Counted from the first letter of the stretch, positions 16,636 to 24,859 are shown. The stretch is DNA of 64,000 nucleotides from Infirmifilum lucidum (GCF_014876775.1 NZ_CP062310.1:496001-560000); one strand, 5' to 3'. The notes: generated by a model from the letters alone, not told the origin. Numbers and translations: made by a program.

Positions 16636-17518
16636 TGAGGCTTACCAGCTTGTTGAGCACGTCTGTCCTCGTGACGATCCCCTTAGGCTTCCCTTCCTCG
16701 TCCACGACTACAGCCCTTCCGGTCTTCCTCGAGGCTAGTATCTTCATGATGTCGAGTATGTCGGTGTCCGGCCTTATTACGGGGACGTTCTTCTCCATGT
16801 AGTCCCTAACCCTGGCATCGTGATTGCCGTCGAGGTAGGCTCTAACGATCCGTGAAGCGCCTATGATGCCGCAGAGCCTCTCCTGGCTGTCGACTACCGG
16901 GAGCGCCCGTATATCGTTCTTGAGTAGTAATCTCGCCACACTCGAGAGAGCCTCATCCTCGCGCACTACGATCGGGTTTGGGGTCATGACCTCGGACGCT
17001 GTTATTCTCGGCACGGCCACAAACGTCTCTACGGACAGGAGAACCTCCTTCCTCTTAAAGTCGACGCCCGAGACTATACCTGCAATCATAAGCCTAGTCC
17101 TGGGAGTAGGGCCCACCCTTATCCTCACGCCCTCCCTGAGCTGGTGAATGCTGCCCGTGACTCTAAGAGTTGCCTTGACGCCCGCCGGGTCTGTTAAGCC
17201 GATGAGGTCTAGTTCCAACGCGTATATCCTGCTAGGGTGGTCGTCCACGACTACTTGTAGGGGCTCCCAGAGACGCTCGAGTGCTTGAGGGGCTTTCACG
17301 CACTCCAGCCCCTTCACTGTGGGGACGTAGCCGCCGTTAGGCCCCGTGCGTGCCTCTATCAGGCCTAGTGCCTTCAAGGCGGACATTGAGTTCCTTACAG
17401 TGCCGTCGCTCTTGCCAAGGCGCTCGGCTATCTCAGTGCTCGTGACAGGCCTCTTGTTAGCCTCGTAGAGCTGCACTACGGCGACGAGTAGCTCGTAGAG
17501 GCTCTGCGAAAGCACCAT
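16613..17518 (-). CDS. HTH transcriptional regulator with paired CBS domains
   Basis: The 301-residue protein has an N-terminal winged helix-turn-helix (about residues 1-75, with TSTEIAERLGKSDGTVRNSM). A middle beta-rich linker follows, then two CBS motifs (about 165-290) with MTPNPIVVREDEALSSVA and IRALPVVDSQERLCGIIGAS. CBS pairs bind adenosyl nucleotides, so this is likely an energy- or nucleotide-sensing regulator; its targets are unknown. A cattaatat element about 29 bases upstream suggests a leaderless transcript. Confidence 0.8.
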   Translation of the reverse strand: MVLSQSLYELLVAVVQLYEANKRPVTSTEIAERLGKSDGTVRNSMSALKALGLIEARTGPNGGYVPTVKGLECVKAPQALERLWEPLQVVVDDHPSRIYALELDLIGLTDPAGVKATLRVTGSIHQLREGVRIRVGPTPRTRLMIAGIVSGVDFKRKEVLLSVETFVAVPRITASEVMTPNPIVVREDEALSSVARLLLKNDIRALPVVDSQERLCGIIGASRIVRAYLDGNHDARVRDYMEKNVPVIRPDTDILDIMKILASRKTGRAVVVDEEGKPKGIVTRTDVLNKLVSLTTLEPRS

Positions 17519-17640
17519 ACTCCAGTTTATTCATAACAGCCCATATTAATGCTTGTCCATGAGTCTTACAATACTTCGACAATAGTTTAAGTGGAGGCGG
17601 TGGAAAAGGTTTTTGCCCCCTGGCCCAAGAAGGAAAACGT

Positions 17641-17991
17641 ATGAGCCTTGCGAGGATACGTTATCTCTCGAGACAGTTCAGGAAGAGGTACGGCGTCATC
17701 GGGCGCGTGGCGTCGAGGTACCTCGAGGCAGGGTTAAGCGTCAGGATAAACCACCCGACCAGGCTCGGCCCTGCACACATAATAGCCCATGGAAACGGGC
17801 AGAAACTAGTAGTTGAAGTGTACTACTCATCAAAACCGCTGGAACCCGATACCGTGCAAAGAGTAGCCGAGAAAGCAAAGCTGCTCAGAGCAAAGCCAGT
17901 AGTAGCACTGTACGGAAAGACCCCCGCGACGAAGAGGGCCCTCGAAGTGGCCACCAAGCTAGGCGTGAAGATAAAGAGGATCAGGCCTTGA
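17641..17991 (+). CDS. Small basic protein, possibly nuclease-fold, unknown function
   Basis: A 116-residue basic protein. Its order (helical N-terminus, NHPTRLGPAHIIAHGNGQKL, then the strand LVVEVYYS, a helix and VVALYG) is reminiscent of minimal restriction-endonuclease-like folds such as the archaeal RecB-like or YraN families, but the acidic Asp/Glu-x-Lys active site is not clearly present (VEVYYS lacks the lysine). I cannot name the family with confidence. It sits 43 bases upstream of the tRNA-Tyr gene on the same strand. Confidence 0.6.
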   Translation: MSLARIRYLSRQFRKRYGVIGRVASRYLEAGLSVRINHPTRLGPAHIIAHGNGQKLVVEVYYSSKPLEPDTVQRVAEKAKLLRAKPVVALYGKTPATKRALEVATKLGVKIKRIRP

Positions 17992-18034
17992 AGTGCGAAA
18001 AGCTGATAAACCTCCACGAAATTATTTTCCACGA

Positions 18035-18201
18035 CCCCGGGTAGCGTAGCGGTATCGCGGCCGGCTGTAGGTCGACCCCGCACGGCGACCGGGGCTAACA
18101 GGCCCCTCGTATGAGACCGTGCCAGCCGGCTGGAGACCGGCAGTGGCGGGCCCGCAATGGGCCGTGCGCCAAGGTCCCGGGTTCGAATCCCGGCCCGGGG
18201 A
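18035..18201 (+). tRNA. tRNA-Tyr (GUA) with two putative introns
   Basis: Acceptor strands 18035-18041 (CCCCGGG) and 18194-18200 (CCCGGGG) pair fully. The C1-G72 pair and A73 are the archaeal tRNA-Tyr identity set. The D arm is at 18044-18058. The anticodon stem GCCGG at 18060-18064 pairs with CCGGC at 18137-18141, and the loop reads CUGUAGA after removal of a 65-base intron (18069-18133, or equivalently 18071-18135). A bulge-helix-bulge can be drawn: GTA bulge, GGTC (18070-18073) paired with GACC (18135-18138), and GGA bulge. The T arm is CCGGG-TTCGAAT-CCCGG. A second 30-base insert around 18144-18173 interrupts the variable region; its exact ends are ambiguous because AG is repeated. CCA is not encoded. 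Confidence 0.85.
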
Positions 18202-18207
18202 TTTTTT
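18202..18207 (+). terminator. T-run after tRNA-Tyr
   Basis: Six consecutive T residues directly follow the discriminator base of the tRNA, the usual archaeal termination signal. Confidence 0.5.
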
Positions 18208-18464
18208 GCTAATTAGGTGCTTGGGAGAATGACCACAACTCGGCGCTTTCTCGAATTTTGCCCACCCGTGCGAGACGCTGAAGCCCACCTGCTCTGTGAA
18301 CATCAGTAGCACACTGGCTGGGTTCGTAACCCTGAAAGTTCCAGTCAAGCTGGGTATCTAGGTGGCTTTTTCTCAGCTTGAAGTATTCCATCCTAGTTTT
18401 TTCACCTCAGCTTTCCAGTCTGGAAACAGAAGGGTTTAATAGTGTTCATAGCTCTGTGTCTGTG

Positions 18465-18764
18465 ATGACAATGGCATACATCTGGAGTGCGCACGGGGGT
18501 ATCACGCAACTAGACTGTCCTTGCGGTGACTGGGGGATGATGCCGGGGATTATGACTTGGTGGTGGGTACCGATGGCTTTGCTCTCAGTGGTCTTCTTCG
18601 TGGTCATTCTAATAATCCTGTTCTGGGTTCTGGGCAAGTTATATCCGAGCGGCAGGCAGTCCCACAGCTCGTCAACAGCGCTCGAAGTCCTTAAAGAGCG
18701 GTTAGCTAGGGGCGAGATAACAGAAGAAGAGTATAGGAGGTTGAAGAAGATTCTCGAGGAGTAA
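18465..18764 (+). CDS. Membrane protein with C-terminal SHOCT domain
   Basis: About 99 residues. One transmembrane helix (ALLSVVFFVVILIILFWVL) is followed by a short linker and a SHOCT domain at the C-terminus (LKERLARGEITEEEYRRLKK). SHOCT is a short helical module often found at the ends of membrane proteins and thought to mediate oligomerisation. The N-terminus has a Cys-Pro-Cys and a Trp-rich turn. A gtttaata element about 30 bases before the ATG at 18465 suggests a leaderless mRNA; an upstream in-frame ATG at 18378 precedes that promoter and is unlikely. The function is unknown. Confidence 0.75.
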   Translation: MTMAYIWSAHGGITQLDCPCGDWGMMPGIMTWWWVPMALLSVVFFVVILIILFWVLGKLYPSGRQSHSSSTALEVLKERLARGEITEEEYRRLKKILEE

Positions 18765-18789
18765 TGAGTAATTTAATTTTTCTGTTTGG

Positions 18790-19530
18790 TTAGAGTAGAT
18801 CTATACCGCATTTTAACTGTTCTAGCCATCTGAGAGCTTTTTGGACGTTTTCCCTCCCTCTGATTATCGCACCGTGTTGTGGGACTATAGCCTCTACGTC
18901 CAGCCCTCTCACTCTGTTCAGCCAAGCCTGGATTGCCTTGTTGCCTGCCATGTACCTCCTGTGGAAAGGCTCCATGTACTGGACGTGCGCCTCGAAGTCC
19001 GCGACGAAGTCATAGTCCTGGCTCTCGGGCGTCAGGGAGGCAAATAAGTCGCCTGAGAAGAGCACTCTGGAGCAGGGGTCGTATATCTGGAAGTTTCCGG
19101 GGGAGTGGAGGAAGTGTGCGGGGACGAGTTTAAGGGTGCAGGCTCCTAGGGCTAGCTCGGCGCCGCTGTCCGGCACTGAGTAGAACCTCTCTGAGGGGTT
19201 TGTCTCTGCTGGGAACAGGTGTGGTATGAAGCGCGCCCAGACCTCTGGCAGGACGATTTTAGCGTTGGGCAGTGCCGTGTACCAGCTCGCCGCTGCTCCG
19301 ACGATGTCAGGATCCTGGTGGGAGAAGAAGACGTACTTTATCTTGGGGGCTGGCACGACGAGCGAGATTTCGGAGACGAGCTTCGGGAACACGACGCGCC
19401 CGGAGGGGTCTGCCAGCAGGCCTTCACCCGAGTCGGCTATTACAAGCTGGTTGGCCTGTACGTAGCCCCTAGGCGTGAAGCCTCTGAAAACAACGACCTT
19501 ATGCTTTTCATCAGTGTACAGCGGTATCAT
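18790..19530 (-). CDS. ODP-type metallo-beta-lactamase-fold protein (FprA-like diiron domain)
   Basis: The 246-residue protein matches the diiron domain of flavodiiron proteins without the flavodoxin part. Candidate metal ligands are His71-x-Asp73-x-Asp75 (HQDPD), His139 or His142 (AHFLHSPGNF), Asp161 (FSGDLF) and His219 (PQHG). The HxDxD form, in place of HxHxDH, marks the ODP (oxygen-binding diiron protein) group. A likely role is oxygen or NO sensing or reduction in an anaerobe. With no fused flavodoxin, an external electron donor would be needed. A TATA box at 19553-19560 predicts a leaderless mRNA. Confidence 0.75.
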   Translation of the reverse strand: MIPLYTDEKHKVVVFRGFTPRGYVQANQLVIADSGEGLLADPSGRVVFPKLVSEISLVVPAPKIKYVFFSHQDPDIVGAAASWYTALPNAKIVLPEVWARFIPHLFPAETNPSERFYSVPDSGAELALGACTLKLVPAHFLHSPGNFQIYDPCSRVLFSGDLFASLTPESQDYDFVADFEAHVQYMEPFHRRYMAGNKAIQAWLNRVRGLDVEAIVPQHGAIIRGRENVQKALRWLEQLKCGIDLL

Positions 19531-19552
19531 TGGCCAGTAAATCCACTTATCC

Positions 19553-19560
19553 TTTATAAA
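19553..19560 (-). promoter_or_regulatory. TATA box for ODP-type protein gene
   Basis: tttataaa is centred about 27 bases before the ATG at 19530 on the minus strand, which fits leaderless transcription. Confidence 0.5.
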
Positions 19561-19691
19561 CTATGCCTCGTGGCCTTCTAGGAAATTAAACCCTTGCCCT
19601 CTGGTGTTCTTGTCTTGACCCTTGCCTTGGCGCTGGTTTATGCGCATCTGTTTACAGAATATTATTTATTTTTCTGGTGGAATCTTTAAAT

Positions 19692-21101
19692 GTGCGTTTG
19701 AAAGAGCACCCTGTACTGGAGTTCAGGCGGGGTAGACCCGTCTACTTCAGGTTCAATGGAGGGATTGTAGAGGGCTACGAGGGCGAGAGTGTCCTCGCGG
19801 CTCTCTGGGCTAGCGGCGTCAGGAGCGTGAAGAGAGGCGCGCCCCTGCAGGGCCCTTACTGCATGATCGGCTACTGCTCCGGTTGCATGGCTAGGGTCGA
19901 TGGGCGCCCGCACGTGCGTACATGCCTAGAGCCCGTCAGAGGCGGGTTAGTGGTGGAGGAGGAGGAGCAGGGCCTTCCCCCCGTGGCTCCGGCGAGCGCT
20001 GTAGAGGAGGGGCCCGAGAGAGTAGACACTGACGTGATAGTCGTCGGTAGCGGCCCTGCAGGGCTCTCGGCGGCTATAGCTGCTGCTGAGAGTGGTTTGA
20101 AGGTCGACGTGTTCGAGAGACACTTCAAGCCCGGCGGGCAGCTCCTGAAGCAGACGCACAAGTTCTTCGGGTCGGGGGAGCTCTTCGGGGGGCTTAGAGG
20201 CTTCCAGATAGCTGAAAGACTTATCTCCCGCGCCGAGTCACTTGGCGTCAACATCCATACCCGGGCTAGCGTGATCGGGTGGTTTAGGGAGGGCGTTTTT
20301 GCCGTCGTGAAGGACGGGAGGCTCGTCCTAGTCAAGCCGAGGGCAGTCATAGTCTCCACGGGAGCGGTTGAGAGGTTTCTAGCATTCCCTGGGAACACTC
20401 TGCCGGGCGTCATGGGGGCTGGCGCGGCCCAGACTCTCATGAACGAGTACGGAGTGAAGCCGGGGGAGAGAGCTGTCGTTGTGGGCGCCGGGAATGTTGG
20501 CTTGATAGTGTCCTACCAGTTGCTCCAGGCCGGGGTGGAGGTTCTCGCAGTAGTGGAGATTATGAGGGAGATCGGCGGGTGGCTCGTACACGCCGCGAAG
20601 CTTAGGCGGTACGGTGTCCCGATACTGACGCATCATACTGTGGTGAGGGCAGAGGGCAGGGAGAGAGTGGAGAAAGTCGTTGTCGCCGAGCTCGACGACA
20701 AGATGCAGCCCATCCAGGGGACTGAGAAGGTCTTTAGCGCTGACCTACTACTCCTAGCTGTTGGGCTCACGCCAGAGGCTAGGCTCCTCGCGGAGATGGG
20801 TGCGAAGATGATTTGGTCGAGCGAGTTAGGGGGGTACGTGCCGTACAGGACAAGGTACATGGAGACGAGCATACCGGGCGTCTACGTGGCTGGCGACGCA
20901 TCGGGCATAGAGGAGGCGACTACGGCAATCCTCACTGGCCGGATCGCAGGGTACTCAGCGGCAATCAGGCTACTGGGCATGCGCGAGGACATCGTTTCGA
21001 GACGCGAGGAAGCTATTAGGATGCTCCAGGAGACGAGGGGTACGCCGTTCTCCGCGAAGGTGGTAAGGGGGCTAGAGAGGGTGGTGGTTAGTGGGGTATA
21101 G
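19692..21101 (+). CDS. pdhA: FAD/NAD(P)-dependent dehydrogenase alpha subunit with N-terminal [2Fe-2S] domain (PdhA-like)
   Basis: About 469 residues. The N-terminal 90 form a Fer2_4-type [2Fe-2S] domain with the cysteine pattern in GPYCMIGYCSGC followed by another cysteine in RTCLEP. A two-dinucleotide-binding flavoprotein follows, with GSGPAGLSAA (FAD) and GAGNVGLIVS (second nucleotide). This is the architecture of the sarcosine oxidase alpha N-half, HcnA/B-type proteins, and the alpha subunit of archaeal dye-linked L-proline dehydrogenase. The GTG at 19692 lies at the transcription start predicted from a tttattttt box near 19668; an earlier in-frame GTG at 19677 would be upstream of it. 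It is the first gene of a four-gene overlapping operon. Confidence 0.8.
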   Translation: MRLKEHPVLEFRRGRPVYFRFNGGIVEGYEGESVLAALWASGVRSVKRGAPLQGPYCMIGYCSGCMARVDGRPHVRTCLEPVRGGLVVEEEEQGLPPVAPASAVEEGPERVDTDVIVVGSGPAGLSAAIAAAESGLKVDVFERHFKPGGQLLKQTHKFFGSGELFGGLRGFQIAERLISRAESLGVNIHTRASVIGWFREGVFAVVKDGRLVLVKPRAVIVSTGAVERFLAFPGNTLPGVMGAGAAQTLMNEYGVKPGERAVVVGAGNVGLIVSYQLLQAGVEVLAVVEIMREIGGWLVHAAKLRRYGVPILTHHTVVRAEGRERVEKVVVAELDDKMQPIQGTEKVFSADLLLLAVGLTPEARLLAEMGAKMIWSSELGGYVPYRTRYMETSIPGVYVAGDASGIEEATTAILTGRIAGYSAAIRLLGMREDIVSRREEAIRMLQETRGTPFSAKVVRGLERVVVSGV

Positions 21102-21567
21102 GTCTAGGGGGTACGTCGAGTACGAGGAACTGGTTAAAGCCGGTTTTGTGCCTCCGGGAGAAGTCTTCGAGGGCAGGGTTGTGGCGGTAACCGAGTGCAT
21201 CGAGGAAATACCGTGTAACGTCTGCCAGTCCCTATGCCCAGTCAAGGCGATTGAGGTCGAGGGGCTTAGGGGTAGGCCGAGAATTGACTGGTCGAAGTGC
21301 ATTGGCTGTGGTGTTTGCGTCGGTGGGTGCCCCGGCCAGGCGATGTTCCTCGTGGGCAGGGATAGCAATGGGTACGTTGTCGGCTTGCCTTACGAGTTCC
21401 TGCCGAGGCCCAGGAGAGGTGACGTCGTCGAGCTCCTGAACCGGAGAGGAGAGCCTGTGGGCAGGGGTGAGGTACTACGGGTCTTCGAGATGAACAAGAC
21501 TTTAGTCGTGTACGTGAGAGTTCCGGGTGAGCTGTTATGGGAGGTGAGGAGCATACGGGTGAAGTGA
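21091..21567 (+). CDS. pdhF: Ferredoxin-like subunit with two 4Fe-4S motifs (PdhF-like)
   Basis: The 158-residue protein has two iron-sulfur motifs: CNVCQSLCP with a preceding cysteine in TECIEE, and the canonical CIGCGVCVGGCP. The C-terminal half is beta-rich without cysteines. It overlaps the alpha subunit by 11 bases. In Thermococcales the dye-linked proline dehydrogenase operon has the order pdhA-F-X-B, and this gene has the position and motifs of pdhF. It would carry electrons between the flavin subunits or out to an acceptor. The symbol is by operon analogy; the substrate of the complex is not proved. Confidence 0.75.
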   Translation: MGYRSRGYVEYEELVKAGFVPPGEVFEGRVVAVTECIEEIPCNVCQSLCPVKAIEVEGLRGRPRIDWSKCIGCGVCVGGCPGQAMFLVGRDSNGYVVGLPYEFLPRPRRGDVVELLNRRGEPVGRGEVLRVFEMNKTLVVYVRVPGELLWEVRSIRVK

Positions 21568-21836
21568 AGGCCTACATCTGCATGTGCGAGAAAGTGGCCG
21601 TGGAGGACGTTGACAGGGCCCTGGAGGAGGGCATAACGGATCTGGAGTCCCTCAAGAGGAAATTACGCGTCGGCATGGGCCCCTGCCAGGGCAGGTTCTG
21701 CATACCCATCCTGATATCGTACGTGGGCCGGAGGCTCGGCGTTCCTCCAGAGAAACTCGCCTACCCCACTGTTAGGCCACCGCTCGAGCCTGTCCCTGCT
21801 AGGGTCTTCCTCCAGGTGAGGGGGCGTGAAATATAG
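21537..21836 (+). CDS. pdhX: BFD-like [2Fe-2S] subunit (PdhX-like)
   Basis: The 99-residue protein has the bacterioferritin-associated-ferredoxin pattern: Cys-x-Cys in ICMCEKV and Cys-x4-Cys in GPCQGRFC, with a helix-turn-helix fold between them. It fits the small third gene of pdhAFXB operons and the matching internal domain of heterotetrameric sarcosine oxidase. The ATG at 21537 has a GGGTGA site 7 bases before it and overlaps the ferredoxin gene by 31 bases. A GTG at 21564 is an alternative start, giving MKAYICMC. Confidence 0.78.
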   Translation: MGGEEHTGEVKAYICMCEKVAVEDVDRALEEGITDLESLKRKLRVGMGPCQGRFCIPILISYVGRRLGVPPEKLAYPTVRPPLEPVPARVFLQVRGREI

Positions 21837-22959
21837 CGTCGTAATAGTGGGCGGCGGGATAACAGGGCTCTCGGTCGCCTACAGCCTGGCTCTCAGGGGG
21901 GTCGAGGGGATAGCCGTGATCGAGAGGAACTACCTGGGCTCGGGCTCTACGTTCAGGTGCGCTGGGGGCATTAGGGCAAGCTTTACGAGCCGCGAGCACA
22001 TAGTCCTGATGAGGAGGAGCATAGAGCTTTGGGGCAAGCTCGCGGAGGATCTTGGAGTGAAGTACTCGAGGAGCGGATACTTGTGGCTCTCCTCAACCGA
22101 GAAGGGTCTCGAGAAGCTCAAGAGCTACATGAGGATACACAACGAGAATGGTGTCCCGACGCGGCTCGTAGACGAGAGTTTCATACGGGAGGTAGCGCCA
22201 TACGTTAGCACTGAGAGACTCGTGGGGGCTCTCTTCGACCCTCTAGCAGGCAAGGCGAGCCCCTTCGACACCGTATACAAGCTGTACTCGGCCTCGCGTA
22301 GACTGGGCGTCGAGATCAGGGTAGGGGAGAGCGCCGTGAGAGTAGAAGTTAGTAACAGTGCAGTGGAAGGCGTGCAGACAGATAGAGGCTATCTAAGCGC
22401 AGAGACGGTTGTCCTAGCTACTGGGCCATATATCAACGAGCTCTTAGAGCCTCTAGGCGTCAACCCTCACGTCTCCCCCGTCCCCCACCACGCTGCTATA
22501 ACAGAAGAATTCGGGAGGCTCTTCGACCCGCTGATAATAGACTTCGAGAGCGGCGCCTATGCAGTTCAGACTTTCCACGGAAACGTCCTGATGGGCGTTG
22601 AGATCCCCGAGGAGCCATTCTCGCCGCTAGATGTGAAGCTGGAGTTCCTCTGGAAGGTGGTTAGAGAGTGGTCCAAGTGGCTCCCCTGGCTACCCGACGT
22701 GAACATACTCAGGTACTGGCCCGGCTACTACGAGGTCACGCCCGACCACCACCCCATACTGGGACCCGTCGACGCCTTCCAAGGGCTATACGTCGCGTCT
22801 GGGTTCAGCGGCCACGGTTTCATGATGGGGCCTGTAGTCGGTGAGGTCATGGCAGACTGGATAGTGAAAGGCAGGCCCGGGATACCGGAGGCCAAGAACC
22901 TGACCCTGGATAGGTTTGAGCGCGGGGAGCTAATACACGAGCTCGCCGTGATAGGCTAG
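21826..22959 (+). CDS. pdhB: FAD-dependent amino-acid dehydrogenase, DAO family (PdhB-like)
   Basis: The 377-residue flavoprotein starts with the dinucleotide-binding motif VVIVGGGITGLSVAYSLA and has the DAO-family C-terminal segment GFSGHGFMMGP. It matches the beta subunit of archaeal dye-linked L-proline dehydrogenase, sarcosine oxidase beta and glycine oxidase, which oxidise secondary or small amino acids using bound FAD. It overlaps pdhX by 11 bases and closes the operon. Proline is the first substrate to consider given gene order; sarcosine or another imino acid is possible. Confidence 0.78.
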   Translation: MKYSVVIVGGGITGLSVAYSLALRGVEGIAVIERNYLGSGSTFRCAGGIRASFTSREHIVLMRRSIELWGKLAEDLGVKYSRSGYLWLSSTEKGLEKLKSYMRIHNENGVPTRLVDESFIREVAPYVSTERLVGALFDPLAGKASPFDTVYKLYSASRRLGVEIRVGESAVRVEVSNSAVEGVQTDRGYLSAETVVLATGPYINELLEPLGVNPHVSPVPHHAAITEEFGRLFDPLIIDFESGAYAVQTFHGNVLMGVEIPEEPFSPLDVKLEFLWKVVREWSKWLPWLPDVNILRYWPGYYEVTPDHHPILGPVDAFQGLYVASGFSGHGFMMGPVVGEVMADWIVKGRPGIPEAKNLTLDRFERGELIHELAVIG

Positions 22960-23005
22960 GCAATCTTTTTATTCCAAGCTCTCCCCATTTCAGGGGGCAC
23001 TTGTA

Positions 23006-23956
23006 ATGAGAGCTACTCTGCTCTACAAGCTCTACCTCATAGCAAGGGCTAAGCTAGAGGGAAGGAGGATCGCCCTCGTCGACGAGGGAGACCCAGACGG
23101 CATCGTGAGTGGGGCCCTCTTCAGGATGAAGTACCCAGACGGTGTAGTCGTCCTGGCCTACCCCACAGAGGCCCAGAAGAGTGTGCTAATAAGGTCTGTT
23201 AAGTGGGACTTCGTAGCAGACCTCCCGTGCCCCGGGAGAGCAGTGCTCCGAGCTGACCACCACCTAACCAACCCACCCTGTGCCGAGAGAGAGTTCTACG
23301 ACCCTAGCGCCCCCGCGTCGGCTGTTCTGGCGCTAAAAGCTCTAGAGCTGGACGGCAACGCTGCAGCCTCGAAGCTCGCCAGCCTCGCCGTCGAGACTGA
23401 TACCGCAAACATCGTATCCCAGGAAGCTATGGAGTTAGAAGCAGCGGTTAAAGGCGCTGACTACCGCGGAAAGCTCTACCTAATAGCCCTCCTAGCCGCT
23501 AGAGGCCTAGAGGCCCTGAAAGATGAGAGAATTAGGGGCTTCATCGAGAGGTACGGCAAGAGCAGGGGCAAGACGGAGGAAGTAGCTAAAGCCCTAAGCC
23601 CGCCCCCTAGAGAGGCTATCGTGATATTCACGAGGGACGAGAGGATAGCCTACAGGTACCTAACAATACTGTTAGAAAAAGCTGGAGCTGAGTTCACGTT
23701 TGTACTGGTGCCGAAGGGCTTCTTCAAGTACAGGGTGTACGTAGGGGCCAGGCCCTCCTCTAAGTACAACGCCGCGAGCATAGCCTCGAGGCTCGGCGGC
23801 GGGGGGCACAAGTACGCGGCTGGCGCTACCTTCAGGGCGCTCGGCATCAAGGGCGCGTTGGAGAAGGTTCTGCCCGTCCTGAAAGAAGAGCTCAACAGCA
23901 ACGAGATAGAGGCCGTTGTCGTGAGCAACGGCAACATGAGGAAGAGTATACTCTAG
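23006..23956 (+). CDS. DHH-DHHA1 phosphoesterase-like protein
   Basis: The 316-residue protein has the DHH-family metal motifs in DEGDPDGIVSG (near residue 27) and RADHH (near 88), and ends with the DHHA1 substrate motif GGGGHKYAAG. Relatives include archaeal RecJ/Cdc45-like and NrnA-type phosphoesterases that cleave small nucleotides or single-stranded nucleic acid. The first motif is altered from the usual HxDxDG to a Glu-Gly-Asp-x-Asp form, so activity may be changed. It is followed after 6 bases by a P-loop protein gene on the same strand, suggesting a joint function. Confidence 0.75.
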   Translation: MRATLLYKLYLIARAKLEGRRIALVDEGDPDGIVSGALFRMKYPDGVVVLAYPTEAQKSVLIRSVKWDFVADLPCPGRAVLRADHHLTNPPCAEREFYDPSAPASAVLALKALELDGNAAASKLASLAVETDTANIVSQEAMELEAAVKGADYRGKLYLIALLAARGLEALKDERIRGFIERYGKSRGKTEEVAKALSPPPREAIVIFTRDERIAYRYLTILLEKAGAEFTFVLVPKGFFKYRVYVGARPSSKYNAASIASRLGGGGHKYAAGATFRALGIKGALEKVLPVLKEELNSNEIEAVVVSNGNMRKSIL

Positions 23957-23962
23957 CCGGCC

Positions 23963-24859
23963 ATGCCCGCCATCTACGTCACGGGCCTCCTGCCCGACTC
24001 CCGCGGCAAGACCTCCCTCGCGATGCTCCTCGCCAAGTCGCTAGCCGACGTCGGCGTCCCGGCATCTTTCTCGAAGCCCGTAGCGATAGTGGACACGGCA
24101 ACCGACCACGAGCTAGTGCCAGACTGGCTTGAGAGCGGTGCACTCTACCCTAGAGAGTGGGTTGTAGCTAGGGAGGCAGGGTTCAAGTGGAGGCTCGAGG
24201 ACGTTAACCCGCTGCTCCTGCTCACCGCCCCCTTCGACATAAGCCTGTTTTTCCGCGAGAGCGTCCCCTCCGCGCTGCTTGCCTACGAGGAGGATCTGGC
24301 GAGGAGGACTGCCCTGGCGCGGGCTTACAGACCCGCTGGCGAGAGCTACTCGATGGACGTGGTGTTGAACGCGTGGGCCCTTAAACGGAGGGTTCTGCTC
24401 GTGAATGACCGGCTCATTAAAAGAGCTTCCAGCCACTCAGGGAGGATTCTCGAGACGGAGAGCCTGGAGACGTTCAGGGGGATTATTGTTGGCGCGATGA
24501 GGGATTCCGTGGAACTTGCTCTCAAAAATCTCAAGAGGAAAAGTGTAGCTCAGGTGCTAGAGGGGGTCTCGGACTGGCTCTTCGCGGGCCTCAAGTGCGA
24601 GCTCGTGGTAGCCGTGTACAGGGGCCAAGCCGCACTCTTTGACGGCGTAAAGGTTGCCCGTGCACTCGAAGTAGTGTCGCACGGGGCGGCCTACGAGAGG
24701 TTTAGAGCAGTACTGAGCCTCGTATCGCCGTTTGACGTCGTGAAGTTCACACCGCCGCTGCCCGGCGAGAGCCTAGAGAGCGCTGTTGAGAAAAATAGCG
24801 AGTTAGAGCAAAAAATAACGGATTACTTGGTAGAGAAAAACGTCAAGCCTGGTGGCTAG
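23963..24859 (+). CDS. Predicted P-loop ATPase/GTPase of unknown function
   Basis: The 298-residue protein has an atypical P-loop near the N-terminus (TGLLPDSRGKTSLAML), resembling the switch-type P-loop of dethiobiotin-synthetase-like or uncharacterised archaeal ATPases. No membrane segment or cysteine cluster is visible. It starts 6 bases after the DHH gene and probably shares its mRNA. Its stop overlaps the convergent acetyltransferase by 4 bases. I can assign no substrate. Confidence 0.65.
   Translation: MPAIYVTGLLPDSRGKTSLAMLLAKSLADVGVPASFSKPVAIVDTATDHELVPDWLESGALYPREWVVAREAGFKWRLEDVNPLLLLTAPFDISLFFRESVPSALLAYEEDLARRTALARAYRPAGESYSMDVVLNAWALKRRVLLVNDRLIKRASSHSGRILETESLETFRGIIVGAMRDSVELALKNLKRKSVAQVLEGVSDWLFAGLKCELVVAVYRGQAALFDGVKVARALEVVSHGAAYERFRAVLSLVSPFDVVKFTPPLPGESLESAVEKNSELEQKITDYLVEKNVKPGG

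Noticed and set aside
18125-18141. A contiguous anticodon arm reading GGA, which would make this a tRNA-Ser
   Set aside because: The acceptor C1-G72 pair and A73 are the tRNA-Tyr set, and a class II long variable arm is absent once the introns are removed. The GUA arm formed by splicing fits better.
18204-18362. A short frame on the plus strand after tRNA-Tyr (about 43 codons ending TAG at 18360-18362)
   Set aside because: It has acceptable codon use but no start codon near its 5' end apart from an internal GTG giving about 21 residues, and no Shine-Dalgarno site. It could be a gene remnant, but I cannot support it.
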